DNA of 64,000 nt from Planctomycetota bacterium (GTDB lineage: Bacteria > Planctomycetota > UBA1135 > JACQFD01), in the NCBI GenBank assembly GCA_016200225.1, contig JACQFD010000017.1, positions 79,495 through 143,494 of the forward strand, given 5' to 3'. Of the stretch, positions 42,733 through 49,554 are shown piece by piece. Every line of letters begins with the position of its first letter. The stretch's first letter is position 1. The position numbers and the translations under genes are program-made. The notes beneath the pieces were generated by a model that saw only the letters and a program-made list of their open reading frames with translations, did not search any database and was not told the origin of the DNA.

Positions 42733-44055
42733 ATGCGCATCGCGGTAGTTGGTAGCGGCTATGTCGGTCTCGTCGTCGGTACGTGTTTCGCCGACAACGG
42801 CAACGACGTCACATGTGTCGACGTCGACAAAGCCAAAATTGATAAATTAACAAAAGGCATCTCGCCGATTTACGAACCCGGGCTCGAGGAGCTTCTGAAA
42901 CGTAATATTGAGGAAGGGCGCCTCAAATTCACGACGAACCTCGACGACGCTGTCAAGAATTCATTGGTTGTATTTATCGCCGTCGGCACGCCGCCCGGCG
43001 ACGACGGCAGCGCCGATCTAAAGTATGTTCTCGCGGCGGCGCGCGGCATCGGACGCGCCATGGACGGTTTCCGGATTATTGTAGATAAGTCCACGGTTCC
43101 CGTCGGCACGTCGCGCAAGGTCGCGGCCGCAATCCGCGAAGTGACGGAACATCCGTTCGGCGTCGTATCCAATCCCGAGTTTCTCAAGGAAGGCGACGCA
43201 CTCGACGATTTTCTGAAACCGGATCGCGTCGTTATCGGCACTGACGACCCCGCCGTCGCCGAAATCATGAAGGAATTGTATAGTCCGTTCCTTCGCACCG
43301 GAAAACCATTGTTAATTATGGATCCCGAGAGCGCGGAACTTACCAAATACGCGGCGAATGCGATGCTCGCGACGCGCATATCCTTTATGAACGAAATCGC
43401 GGCGATCTGCGACAAAGTCGGCGCCGACGTTTCCAAAGTCCGCGAAGGCATCGCGACCGATTCGCGCATCGGCGCGTCGTTCCTGTTCGCCGGCCTCGGA
43501 TACGGCGGCTCGTGTTTTCCGAAGGACGTTCAAGCAATTGTTAAAACTGCCGAGGAACACGGTTACGACTTCAAAATTGTAAAGGCCGTCGAGGATGTAA
43601 ATCAAAATCAGCGGATGCGAATGCTGGAGAAAATTAAGAAGCATTTTCATAACGATCTGAAAGGCAAAACGATCGCCGTTTGGGGGCTCGCGTTCAAACC
43701 GAACACCGACGACATGCGCGAAGCGCCGTCGGTGACGATCATCGATGAAATGTTAAAATGCGGCGCGAAAGTGCGCGCGACCGATCCCGAATCGATCGGC
43801 GTCGCGAAGGCCTATTTTAAGGATCGCGTCGAATTCCTAGCCAAGCCGTACGACACGCTGCCGGGCGCCGACGCGCTCGTTGTCGTGACCGAATGGAACG
43901 AGTTTCGCCGTCCCGATTTCGAAAAAATGAAATCGCTCATGCGGCACGCCGTAATCTTCGACGGACGGAATATTTACACGCCGGCGGTGCTCGAGAAGGT
44001 CGGATTTCACTACTACGGCATCGGGATCAAGTCGCCTTCGGCGAAGAAAATCTAA
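42733..44055 (+). CDS. ugd: UDP-glucose 6-dehydrogenase
   Basis: 440 aa. Oxidises UDP-glucose to UDP-glucuronate with NAD for surface polysaccharides. NAD-binding motif MRIAVVGSGYVGLVVGTCFADNGNDVTCVDVD; catalytic-cysteine segment FAGLGYGGSCFPKDVQAI; TVPVGTSRKV and LEGDALDDF-like (KEGDALDDFLKPDRVVIG) substrate blocks; C-terminal VWGLAFKPNTDDMREAPSV. Length fits. It is transcribed away from the tRNA and stands 143 nt after it. The next gene is separated by a 105-nt gap holding a promoter and operator. Confidence 0.95.
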   Translation: MRIAVVGSGYVGLVVGTCFADNGNDVTCVDVDKAKIDKLTKGISPIYEPGLEELLKRNIEEGRLKFTTNLDDAVKNSLVVFIAVGTPPGDDGSADLKYVLAAARGIGRAMDGFRIIVDKSTVPVGTSRKVAAAIREVTEHPFGVVSNPEFLKEGDALDDFLKPDRVVIGTDDPAVAEIMKELYSPFLRTGKPLLIMDPESAELTKYAANAMLATRISFMNEIAAICDKVGADVSKVREGIATDSRIGASFLFAGLGYGGSCFPKDVQAIVKTAEEHGYDFKIVKAVEDVNQNQRMRMLEKIKKHFHNDLKGKTIAVWGLAFKPNTDDMREAPSVTIIDEMLKCGAKVRATDPESIGVAKAYFKDRVEFLAKPYDTLPGADALVVVTEWNEFRRPDFEKMKSLMRHAVIFDGRNIYTPAVLEKVGFHYYGIGIKSPSAKKI

Positions 44056-44081
44056 TCGGGGCCGGATTTCCGCGGATTTGC

Positions 44082-44123
44082 TTGACAACATTTGACGGCC
44101 GTTCTACTTTGTGGTGCAAAGTA
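44082..44123 (+). promoter_or_regulatory. Promoter with overlapping palindromic operator
   Basis: TTGACA (44082-44087), a consensus -35, is followed after 17 bp by TACTTT (44105-44110). That -10 is the left arm of the perfect palindrome TACTTTG-TGGTG-CAAAGTA (44105-44123). A protein bound there would block the polymerase. The same ACTTTG-N5-CAAAGT site recurs at 45291. The natural candidate for the binder is the winged-helix protein encoded at 44799. Confidence 0.75.
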
Positions 44124-44160
44124 AATTCCGACAACGTATCAACCGCATCGAATTCGCAAC

Positions 44161-44769
44161 ATGCACCTCGACGACGCACTCGACCAAATTGCAACCATTC
44201 GCGGACAGATCGCCCGTTCCGAGGTCTATCGCGGGACGCGCGCGGGAACGATGGCGGCCACGGCGCTGATCGCGAATATCGCAGCGTGGATGCAACCCGC
44301 CGTCGTGTCGCGTCCGGACCTGCAGCCCAATTTGTATACAGCTTACTGGGTCGCCGCGGCGATTCTTGCATTTGCCGTCGTCGGCGTTCAAATCTCTATT
44401 ACATATATTCGCTGCCCGCATGATCATGAACGCGCGACGACCCGCGCGGCCGTTGCCTGCGTCGCGCCGCCGCTCGCCGCGGGAGCCGCCGTGACCGCCG
44501 TTTTCGCGCTCCGCGGCGCGCACGAATGGTTGCCGGGACTCTGGCCGATTTTTATTAGTTTAGCGTTATTCGGTTTGCGAACGATGCTCCCCCGGGTGAT
44601 CGGCATCGTCGCCCTCGCGTACGCGGCGGCGGGCGCCTGGATATTATTATATTTGCGCGGTGCCGACGCGCTGGCGCCCTGGGTCATGGGATCCGTGTTC
44701 ACGGCGGGACAGTCGGCCGGCGCCATTGTATTATATTGGAACCTCGAGCGAAGCCGCGGCGAGGAATGA
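44161..44769 (+). CDS. Membrane protein of unknown function (regulator-linked)
   Basis: 202 aa. A short N-terminal helix (DDALDQIATIRGQIARSEVYRG) precedes about six transmembrane segments, beginning TRAGTMAATALIANIAAWMQ and ending ALAPWVMGSVFTAGQSAGAIVLYW. Proteins of this type regularly precede a small winged-helix repressor gene, as here (30-nt gap). Function unknown. Controlled by the operator-bearing promoter at 44082. Confidence 0.72.
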   Translation: MHLDDALDQIATIRGQIARSEVYRGTRAGTMAATALIANIAAWMQPAVVSRPDLQPNLYTAYWVAAAILAFAVVGVQISITYIRCPHDHERATTRAAVACVAPPLAAGAAVTAVFALRGAHEWLPGLWPIFISLALFGLRTMLPRVIGIVALAYAAAGAWILLYLRGADALAPWVMGSVFTAGQSAGAIVLYWNLERSRGEE

Positions 44770-44798
44770 TCATAATCGGGGATCGTTAAATTATTAAT

Positions 44799-45221
44799 AT
44801 GGCACGCAGCGCTTCCAACCGAACCGACGACACGCGTACGCCCCGCGGGGAAAACGCGAATTTCGAACACCTCGACCGTCTTTTTCACGAGCGCGCGCGC
44901 CTCGCGATCCTGACCGCGCTGTCCAGCAGGCCGGAAGGCGTCGTTTTTAACGATCTCAAGGAGATTTGTAATTTAACAGATGGCAACCTGAGCCGCCATC
45001 TTCAGTCGCTGCGCGAGACGCGCGTCGTCGAATTGTGGAAACGCCAGTCGGGCGGCCGTCCGCAGACACTCATTAAATTGACGCCGTCGGGACGGGCTCG
45101 ATTCTTACAGTATTTGGACGCGCTCGAAGAAGTCGTGCGCTCCGCCATCGCGGCTTCGCGCCGCGAAACCGGGCCGATCCGCCGCGACGCGCTCGGACGC
45201 GGCGAATTCTCGCCCGCGTAG
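44799..45221 (+). CDS. Winged-helix transcriptional regulator (HTH_34/MarR-like)
   Basis: 140 aa. The DNA-binding domain is LDRLFHERARLAILTALSSRPEGVVFNDLKEICNLTDGNLSRHLQSLRETRVVELWKRQSGGRPQTLIKLTPSGRARFLQYLDALEEVV, the layout of the PF13601-type family that often carries an autoregulated ACTTTG/CAAAGT palindrome. The N-terminal 25 residues are a basic, disordered lead. Two such palindromes lie in the region, one before its operon (44105) and one before the next gene (45291), so it probably regulates both. An 8-bp inverted repeat GCGATTTT/AAAATCGC (45223-45240) follows the stop and may act as a weak terminator. Confidence 0.85.
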   Translation: MARSASNRTDDTRTPRGENANFEHLDRLFHERARLAILTALSSRPEGVVFNDLKEICNLTDGNLSRHLQSLRETRVVELWKRQSGGRPQTLIKLTPSGRARFLQYLDALEEVVRSAIAASRRETGPIRRDALGRGEFSPA

Positions 45222-45290
45222 CGCGATTTTTCAAAATCGCCCTCATGAAAGCCTCCATGCGAACCGATTTAATCAATTCAACAGCTCGTC

Positions 45291-45307
45291 ACTTTGCTTC
45301 ACAAAGT
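45291..45307 (+). promoter_or_regulatory. Second copy of the regulator operator, before ispH copy 2
   Basis: ACTTTG-CTTCA-CAAAGT, same 6-5-6 geometry as the site at 44106-44122, lies 18 bases before the ATG at 45325. TTTAAT at 45268-45273 with a 17-bp spacer puts ACTTTG in the -10 position, as in the first site. This suggests repression of the second ispH by the regulator encoded at 44799. Confidence 0.7.
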
Positions 45308-45324
45308 AGATCTGAAATCTTAAT

Positions 45325-46197
45325 ATGAAAATTCTTCTGCCAATGGCGCACGGCATGTGTTTCGGCGTCCGCGACGCCCTCGCCGCGACGCAACAAATCG
45401 AACACCCGTCGAATGTAACAATTTATGGCGAACTTGTACATAATGAATCCGTGCAGGCCGCGCTTGCCGCCCGCGGATTTGTACAAATGGCCGAAGGCGC
45501 GCGCGAATTACCGCAAACGGACGCGGTGTTGATCACGGCGCACGGCATCAGCGGTCTCGAACGGGGCCGTCTCGCATCGGCCGGTTTACAAATTCTGGAC
45601 ACCACCTGTCCGCTCGTGCGCAACGCGCACGCGGCAGCGCTCGCGCTCGCGGCCGAGGGGCGGTTTATTGTTGTCATCGGAATGGAGGACCACGTCGAGG
45701 TCCGCGGCCTGACGGGCGATATCGATAATTTTATAGTGATCGCCGACGCGCGCGGCGTCGTGAATTTCGGCGCAGGCCGGATCGGCGTCGTATCGCAAAC
45801 CACGACGGCACCCGGCGTTTTCGCGGAAGCGCTCGGAATGATATTTACTAAAAACCCGGAGGCCGACATTCGCGTGATGGATACTATTTGTAAACCGACG
45901 CGGGACCGCCAGGAGGGCCTCGCCGAATTGTTACCACAGATCGACGTGCTCGTGGTGGTCGGAGGCAAGCGTTCCAGAAATACGCACGAACTCGCCGCGG
46001 CCGCGGCAAATGCGGGCGTGGCCGCGTATCATATACAATCCGCGGCCGATCTCGATGCGTCGTGGTTCGCGCCCGACGTCGTGGTCGGACTTACCGCGGG
46101 CACGTCGACGCAGGACGAAACCATGCACGCGGTCCATGCGAAATTGTTAGAAATCGAACGATCCATGGCGCCGACCCCCCAACCGTGCGTTTCTTAA
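45325..46197 (+). CDS. ispH: IspH-family reductase, copy 2
   Basis: 290 aa. The three cluster cysteines are C12 (GMCFGV), C95 (DTTCPLV) and C189 (DTICKPT). Other active-site blocks are present but drifted: ELVHN, AHGIS, EDHVEV (Glu kept, Pro lost), SQTTTAPG and GGKRSRNTHEL instead of GS.NSSN, ending GLTAGTSTQDET. The protein is shorter and less canonical than copy 1 at 30465. It may be a conditional isozyme or reduce another substrate. Its promoter carries the ACTTTG-N5-CAAAGT operator, so it appears regulated separately from the hpnCDE-linked copy. Confidence 0.85.
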   Translation: MKILLPMAHGMCFGVRDALAATQQIEHPSNVTIYGELVHNESVQAALAARGFVQMAEGARELPQTDAVLITAHGISGLERGRLASAGLQILDTTCPLVRNAHAAALALAAEGRFIVVIGMEDHVEVRGLTGDIDNFIVIADARGVVNFGAGRIGVVSQTTTAPGVFAEALGMIFTKNPEADIRVMDTICKPTRDRQEGLAELLPQIDVLVVVGGKRSRNTHELAAAAANAGVAAYHIQSAADLDASWFAPDVVVGLTAGTSTQDETMHAVHAKLLEIERSMAPTPQPCVS

Positions 46198-46198
46198 T

Positions 46199-46717
46199 AT
46201 GACAATTTCACGGGGCCTTGCCGTATTCGGAGCGGCGATCGTTGGAATCCTTATTTTTCTGGCGGCGGTCGCGATCCTGAATCGCCGCGACCAGTCGGAG
46301 CCGATCGGCGGCGAAATTCGCATCGATGATTTCGGTTTCACCGCGCAACGAGCGCGATGGAAACAGGAGGCCTCGGATTATTGTAAAATCAACGCGCCCG
46401 AAAGCGCCGGCAACGGCGAATCAGTCGTCGTAACATTGAAAGTTACAAATTACGCCAAGCGCGTCGATTTCACATTTCGACCCGAAACCGTTTTCCTCAT
46501 CGATCGCGAACACCGCCGCGCCACCCGTCTCGCCGCGCTACCGCTCGATGGAAAATCATTTCATAACATTCCAGCCGGCAGCGACGCGCTTGTCGATTTG
46601 GTATTCCGCGTTTCATCCGGCGACCAATCACTACTGATATTTTCCTTTGGCCAAAACGGATTCCTCGACGTGCTCGACGACGTATTTTTTGGAAAGAAAC
46701 AGATACGACTTAATTGA
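46199..46717 (+). CDS. Membrane-anchored DUF4352-like protein
   Basis: 172 aa. One N-terminal transmembrane anchor (GLAVFGAAIVGILIFLAAVAIL), then an extracytoplasmic beta-sandwich: GEIRIDDFGFTAQRARW..., SVVVTLKVTNYAKRVDFTFRPETVFLIDREHRRATRLAALPL, IPAGSDALVDLVFRVSSGDQSLLIFSF. This is the layout of DUF4352 immunoprotective-like domains, in which V.L.V.N....V and a final L.F reappear. It starts one base after ispH copy 2 ends and is probably cotranscribed with it. Function unknown. Confidence 0.68.
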   Translation: MTISRGLAVFGAAIVGILIFLAAVAILNRRDQSEPIGGEIRIDDFGFTAQRARWKQEASDYCKINAPESAGNGESVVVTLKVTNYAKRVDFTFRPETVFLIDREHRRATRLAALPLDGKSFHNIPAGSDALVDLVFRVSSGDQSLLIFSFGQNGFLDVLDDVFFGKKQIRLN

Positions 46718-47204
46718 CAAGAGCAATACGACAACATCGTTATCGTTAGGTATTGTTATCAATTTGCGCCAAAGCGGACGGCGGAACTCGCGCGGAACCA
46801 CAGCCGACGCGATCGTTGGGGAATTGGGGTTTTGTTGCTTGTGGCGGATCGTCGGAGGCGGAAGAGGGCTCATCGGTTTCGGCGAGGAGGTGACGTGGCG
46901 CGCGACCCATTTTGGAATTGTACAAACGATGACCGTGCGGATTATTCAATTCGATCGGCCGTCGCGATTCGTCGACGCGATGGTGCGCGGGCCGTTCCGC
47001 GCCATGGAACATGAACATTTATTTCTTGCAGAACCGTCCGGCACGCTCATGCGCGATACTTTTGCTTATGAATCGCCATACGGATTGTTCGTCCGGCTTG
47101 CCGACGCGCTGTTTCTCGAACGTCATTTGCGCCGTTTCCTCGCCGAGCGCAACCGCATCATTAAAGAAACCGCGGAGTCGGGGCGCTGGAAGAAATATTT
47201 ATAA
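46647..47204 (+). CDS. SRPBCC-type ligand-binding protein lacking its N-terminal third
   Basis: The open frame is 185 aa, but only the part from about 46860 looks like a protein family: GLIGFGEEVTWRATHFGIVQTMTVRIIQFDRPSRFVDAMVRGPFRAMEHEHLF, then MRDTFAYESPYGLFVRLADALFLERHLRRFLAERNRIIKE. That is the C-terminal two thirds of a START/polyketide-cyclase-like (SRPBCC) domain. The expected first 45 residues (P..E.VF.FF....NL..LTPPW) are absent in all three frames upstream. The ATG at 46647 lies inside the preceding gene and the residues after it look non-coding. It is either a remnant after a deletion or uses an unusual start. Confidence 0.5.
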   Translation: MAKTDSSTCSTTYFLERNRYDLIDKSNTTTSLSLGIVINLRQSGRRNSRGTTADAIVGELGFCCLWRIVGGGRGLIGFGEEVTWRATHFGIVQTMTVRIIQFDRPSRFVDAMVRGPFRAMEHEHLFLAEPSGTLMRDTFAYESPYGLFVRLADALFLERHLRRFLAERNRIIKETAESGRWKKYL

Positions 47205-47223
47205 AATGCGCGGCGCGGGCGAA

Positions 47224-47844
47224 CTATTGTTCAGACTTTGAATCCGTGGGACGGCTCGCGGGAACCGGCTCCGGGAATCTTGCATTCATATCGTCGCCAG
47301 CGATATCGATCGTAAACCATCCGAGGAGCCAGTCGACAACGTTGACGGGAGAAATGCCGGCGTGAATGCCGACGATGCCGATGTGAACGTTGGCGGATAT
47401 ATTTAAGACGCTCACCGCATCATAATAAATATCGCCGCCGCAATGGACGGGCACGACGGGGAAAAAAAAGAATGTATTTCCGGTCGACGCGTCGATCATT
47501 GCGTTCGAGTCGCTCGATAGGCCCATCCCCATGCACGCAAACACGAAACCGCATTGCCAGCCTTCAAGTCGCCCGAATCGAACCAATCCGCCACGCGCGT
47601 CAGCATTATAACTTTTCGTCGGAAACCATCCGACTCGCGACGTTTCCTCCGCGTATCCGACTCCGGTTCCGAAGAAACTCGTGACTTGTACTCCTGCATA
47701 CAAACCGGGACCGACCGACACCGAGAGCGGAATCATATCAACTGTATCATTCAGGCGATCGGCCCAATAACCGCCCGTAGTCGACCTCGCGCAGGATACA
47801 AATAACAGTAAAAGGACAATATTCAAAAACAGATATCGAATCAT
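47224..47844 (-). CDS. Lipoprotein of unknown function
   Basis: 206 aa. Signal MIRYLFLNIVLLLLFVSC with Cys18 as the probable lipidation site. The mature part is Gly/Val-rich and beta-type: VDMIPLSVSVGPGLYAGVQVTSFFGTGVGYAEETSRVGWF, then VHIGIVGIHAGISPVNVVDWLLGWFTIDIAGDD. The same layout (GLYA..QVT, GYA, GI.AG.....D...G....D..GDD) occurs in lipoproteins of Planctomycetota and Lentisphaerota; that statement is from memory of the family and not checked. It converges on the SRPBCC fragment. Confidence 0.7.
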   Translation of the reverse strand: MIRYLFLNIVLLLLFVSCARSTTGGYWADRLNDTVDMIPLSVSVGPGLYAGVQVTSFFGTGVGYAEETSRVGWFPTKSYNADARGGLVRFGRLEGWQCGFVFACMGMGLSSDSNAMIDASTGNTFFFFPVVPVHCGGDIYYDAVSVLNISANVHIGIVGIHAGISPVNVVDWLLGWFTIDIAGDDMNARFPEPVPASRPTDSKSEQ

Positions 47845-47923
47845 GGCTTTGCCAACCGTTGGTTCTTGAGCAAATCTTAATGATAAAACAGGACCACTCC
47901 CCTCATTTTTATAATCCCCCCGC

Positions 47924-48052
47924 TGTGCGCTCGATGGGTTGGGTCGCGGCGAGTTGCGCAGGCAATTGTAAGAATGTCGGCCGCGGCGCGGCCGACATTC
48001 TTACAATTGACGAGCACTGTTCGAGCCGCCGACCCAACCCGTCGAGCGCACA
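47924..48052. repeat. 129-nt near-perfect palindrome
   Basis: The inner part is a perfect 23-bp inverted repeat (47963-47985 with 47987-48009) around one base: AATTGTAAGAATGTCGGCC and its complement. The outer part, TGTGCGCTCGATGGGTTGG onward (47924-47946), pairs with 48030-48052 with one mismatch. No gene spans it. It has no T-run, and as DNA it would extrude a long cruciform. Confidence 0.9.
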
Positions 48053-48135
48053 ACTCGCCGCCCGCGCAGGGCACGCGACGCGCGCAGCGCAAACGCCTCG
48101 CGGCGCGAGCGAAAAGCGCCCAGCGGCACCAGAGC
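48038..48135 (-). repeat. Repeat family B, copy 1
   Basis: On the minus strand it runs from GCTCTGGTGCCGC to GGGCGGCGAGTTGTGCGCTC and GACGGG. The copy at 63634-63688 shares the two ends and the middle GCGCTGCGCG but lacks two internal stretches. In this copy the arm of the long palindrome follows, whereas at 63688 an AT-rich tract follows. Confidence 0.7.
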
Positions 48136-48137
48136 AC

Positions 48138-48740
48138 TTATCTTTCTCCGCCCCCGACGTCTCCGACCTCGCCACCTGCGGCGGGCGGCCCGGGCGAATC
48201 GGGTACGTTTGCCGGGGGCAGGCCGTGCGCGTCTCCAGCGCGCGGCGTTCGGCGGCGGCGGCCACGAGTGTTTAAGAAAAACCGCCCCGTGTCATGGCTG
48301 AATCCGAAGATTTCACCGTAGCGCCCCCATTTTAATAATGTGCCGTACTGTTTCTCGGGACTCTCCGTCGGAACCAAAAGCGTCAATTCTTCCAAAATAA
48401 CAGATTTCTCGACCGCCTTTTCAGGATGGTTCGAAAGGAAATCCATGAAAAACCGGAACAGCGGGAGTTTCTCCATCTGTTCCCGCAGAATGGATTTTTT
48501 TGTATTAATGTCCGCATCGACAATCCGACGGCCAAGCGGGAGGAGTACGACGTCGCCACCTGGAGTCTGAACAAAGCCTAACAATTCGGCGGCTTGCAGG
48601 ATCGGCAACAGCTCGCTCGTGTCCATGTTGAGTTCTTGCGCAAAACGAAAAACGTCCGCGCGCGCCCCTTGGTCGTCTAAAACTTTCAATAGCCCGAGAA
48701 TTTCGGACACCCCGGTATCGGGAAGTGGTGCGGCAAACAT
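48138..48740 (-). CDS. AAA-associated C-terminal-domain protein of an ABC importer
   Basis: 200 aa. The body matches the AAA_assoc_C domain (COG4754): SEILGLLKVLDDQGARADVFRFAQELNMDTSELLPILQAAELLGFVQTPGGDVVLLPLGRRIVDADINTKKSILREQMEKLPLFRFF, then the GRYGEIFGFSHDTGRFFL end block. In nitrate/sulfonate importers this domain is usually fused to the C-terminus of the ATPase; here it is a separate gene 40 nt after the ATPase. The last 40 residues (RGRRRRTPRAGDAHGLPPAN...) are low complexity, run to the edge of repeat B, and probably represent a repeat insertion that replaced the original stop. Confidence 0.82.
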   Translation of the reverse strand: MFAAPLPDTGVSEILGLLKVLDDQGARADVFRFAQELNMDTSELLPILQAAELLGFVQTPGGDVVLLPLGRRIVDADINTKKSILREQMEKLPLFRFFMDFLSNHPEKAVEKSVILEELTLLVPTESPEKQYGTLLKWGRYGEIFGFSHDTGRFFLNTRGRRRRTPRAGDAHGLPPANVPDSPGPPAAGGEVGDVGGGER

Positions 48741-48780
48741 GGAAACGGACTGATTTCAGTCTACGCGATTCGGGCCGCGA

Positions 48781-49539
48781 TCACACAATTAAGGAGAAAA
48801 CACGGTCCACGATCTCATCGAACTCGTGCGACTGCTTCTCTCGGGGGCGGTCGAGCGACACCCGGAGATCGTCGCGAACTTTCCCCGGTTGGCCGGTCAA
48901 AACGAGGACACGATCGGCGAGCTCGACAGCCTCTTCAATGAGGTGCGTCACCATGACGACGGTATTCACTGGAAGTGTCGAATCCGCCCAGATTTCGAGC
49001 AGTTCTTCGCGCAAGCTCACGGAGGTCAGTGCGTCGAGAGAAGAAAAGGGTTCGTCCATCACCAAAAGCTTGGGTTCGAGGGCAAGGGCGCGGGCGAGTC
49101 CGACCCGCTGCTTCATACCGCCGGAAAGCTCACGGGGATAGGCCTCCTCGTGACCGTCAAGTCCGACTTTGTCGAGGTAATAAGCAGTCCGCGTCCGCGA
49201 AACGTGCGGATCAATACCGCGTGACTCGAGCGCCAGACGGACGTTTTGTTCGACGTTTAACCACGGGAAAAGCGCGAACGACTGGAAAACCATCGCGGCC
49301 TCGAGGTTGACGCCTCTTAATTCGCGGCCTTCGAATAATACTTTTCCGGAATCCGGCGTCACGAGCCCGGTCATGAGGCGAAGGAGCGTCGATTTGCCGA
49401 CGCCCGAAGGTCCGACAATCGCTACAAAATCGCCGTCGCCAACCTGAAGATTCACATCGTCCAAAACTACAGTTTCGCCGCGTTCGCGTTTGAAAGTTTT
49501 GCGAACGCCGCGAAATTCGACAAGCGGAGCGGAAGTCAT
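48781..49539 (-). CDS. ABC transporter ATPase, NitT/TauT type
   Basis: 252 aa. Walker A VGPSGVGKSTLLRLMTG, Q-loop MVFQSFALFPWLNVEQN, signature ELSGGMKQRVGLARALALEPKLL, Walker B VMDEPFSSLDALTSVSLREEL and switch His VTHLIEEAVELADRVLVL. This set is typical of nitrate/sulfonate/taurine importers. It lies 15 nt after the permease and 40 nt before the AAA_assoc_C gene. No solute-binding protein gene is in the cluster, so the substrate cannot be given. Confidence 0.92.
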   Translation of the reverse strand: MTSAPLVEFRGVRKTFKRERGETVVLDDVNLQVGDGDFVAIVGPSGVGKSTLLRLMTGLVTPDSGKVLFEGRELRGVNLEAAMVFQSFALFPWLNVEQNVRLALESRGIDPHVSRTRTAYYLDKVGLDGHEEAYPRELSGGMKQRVGLARALALEPKLLVMDEPFSSLDALTSVSLREELLEIWADSTLPVNTVVMVTHLIEEAVELADRVLVLTGQPGKVRDDLRVSLDRPREKQSHEFDEIVDRVFSLIV

Positions 49540-49554
49540 TTTTTATTATTAAAA

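Noticed and set aside
47963..48009. Inverted repeat as an intrinsic terminator of the lipoprotein or importer genes.
   Set aside because: The stem is far longer than usual, has no T-run on either side and is part of a larger repeat.
47859..48275. 138-aa plus-strand frame across the long palindrome.
   Set aside because: It consists of repeat and palindrome sequence with biased composition and overlaps the real gene on the other strand.
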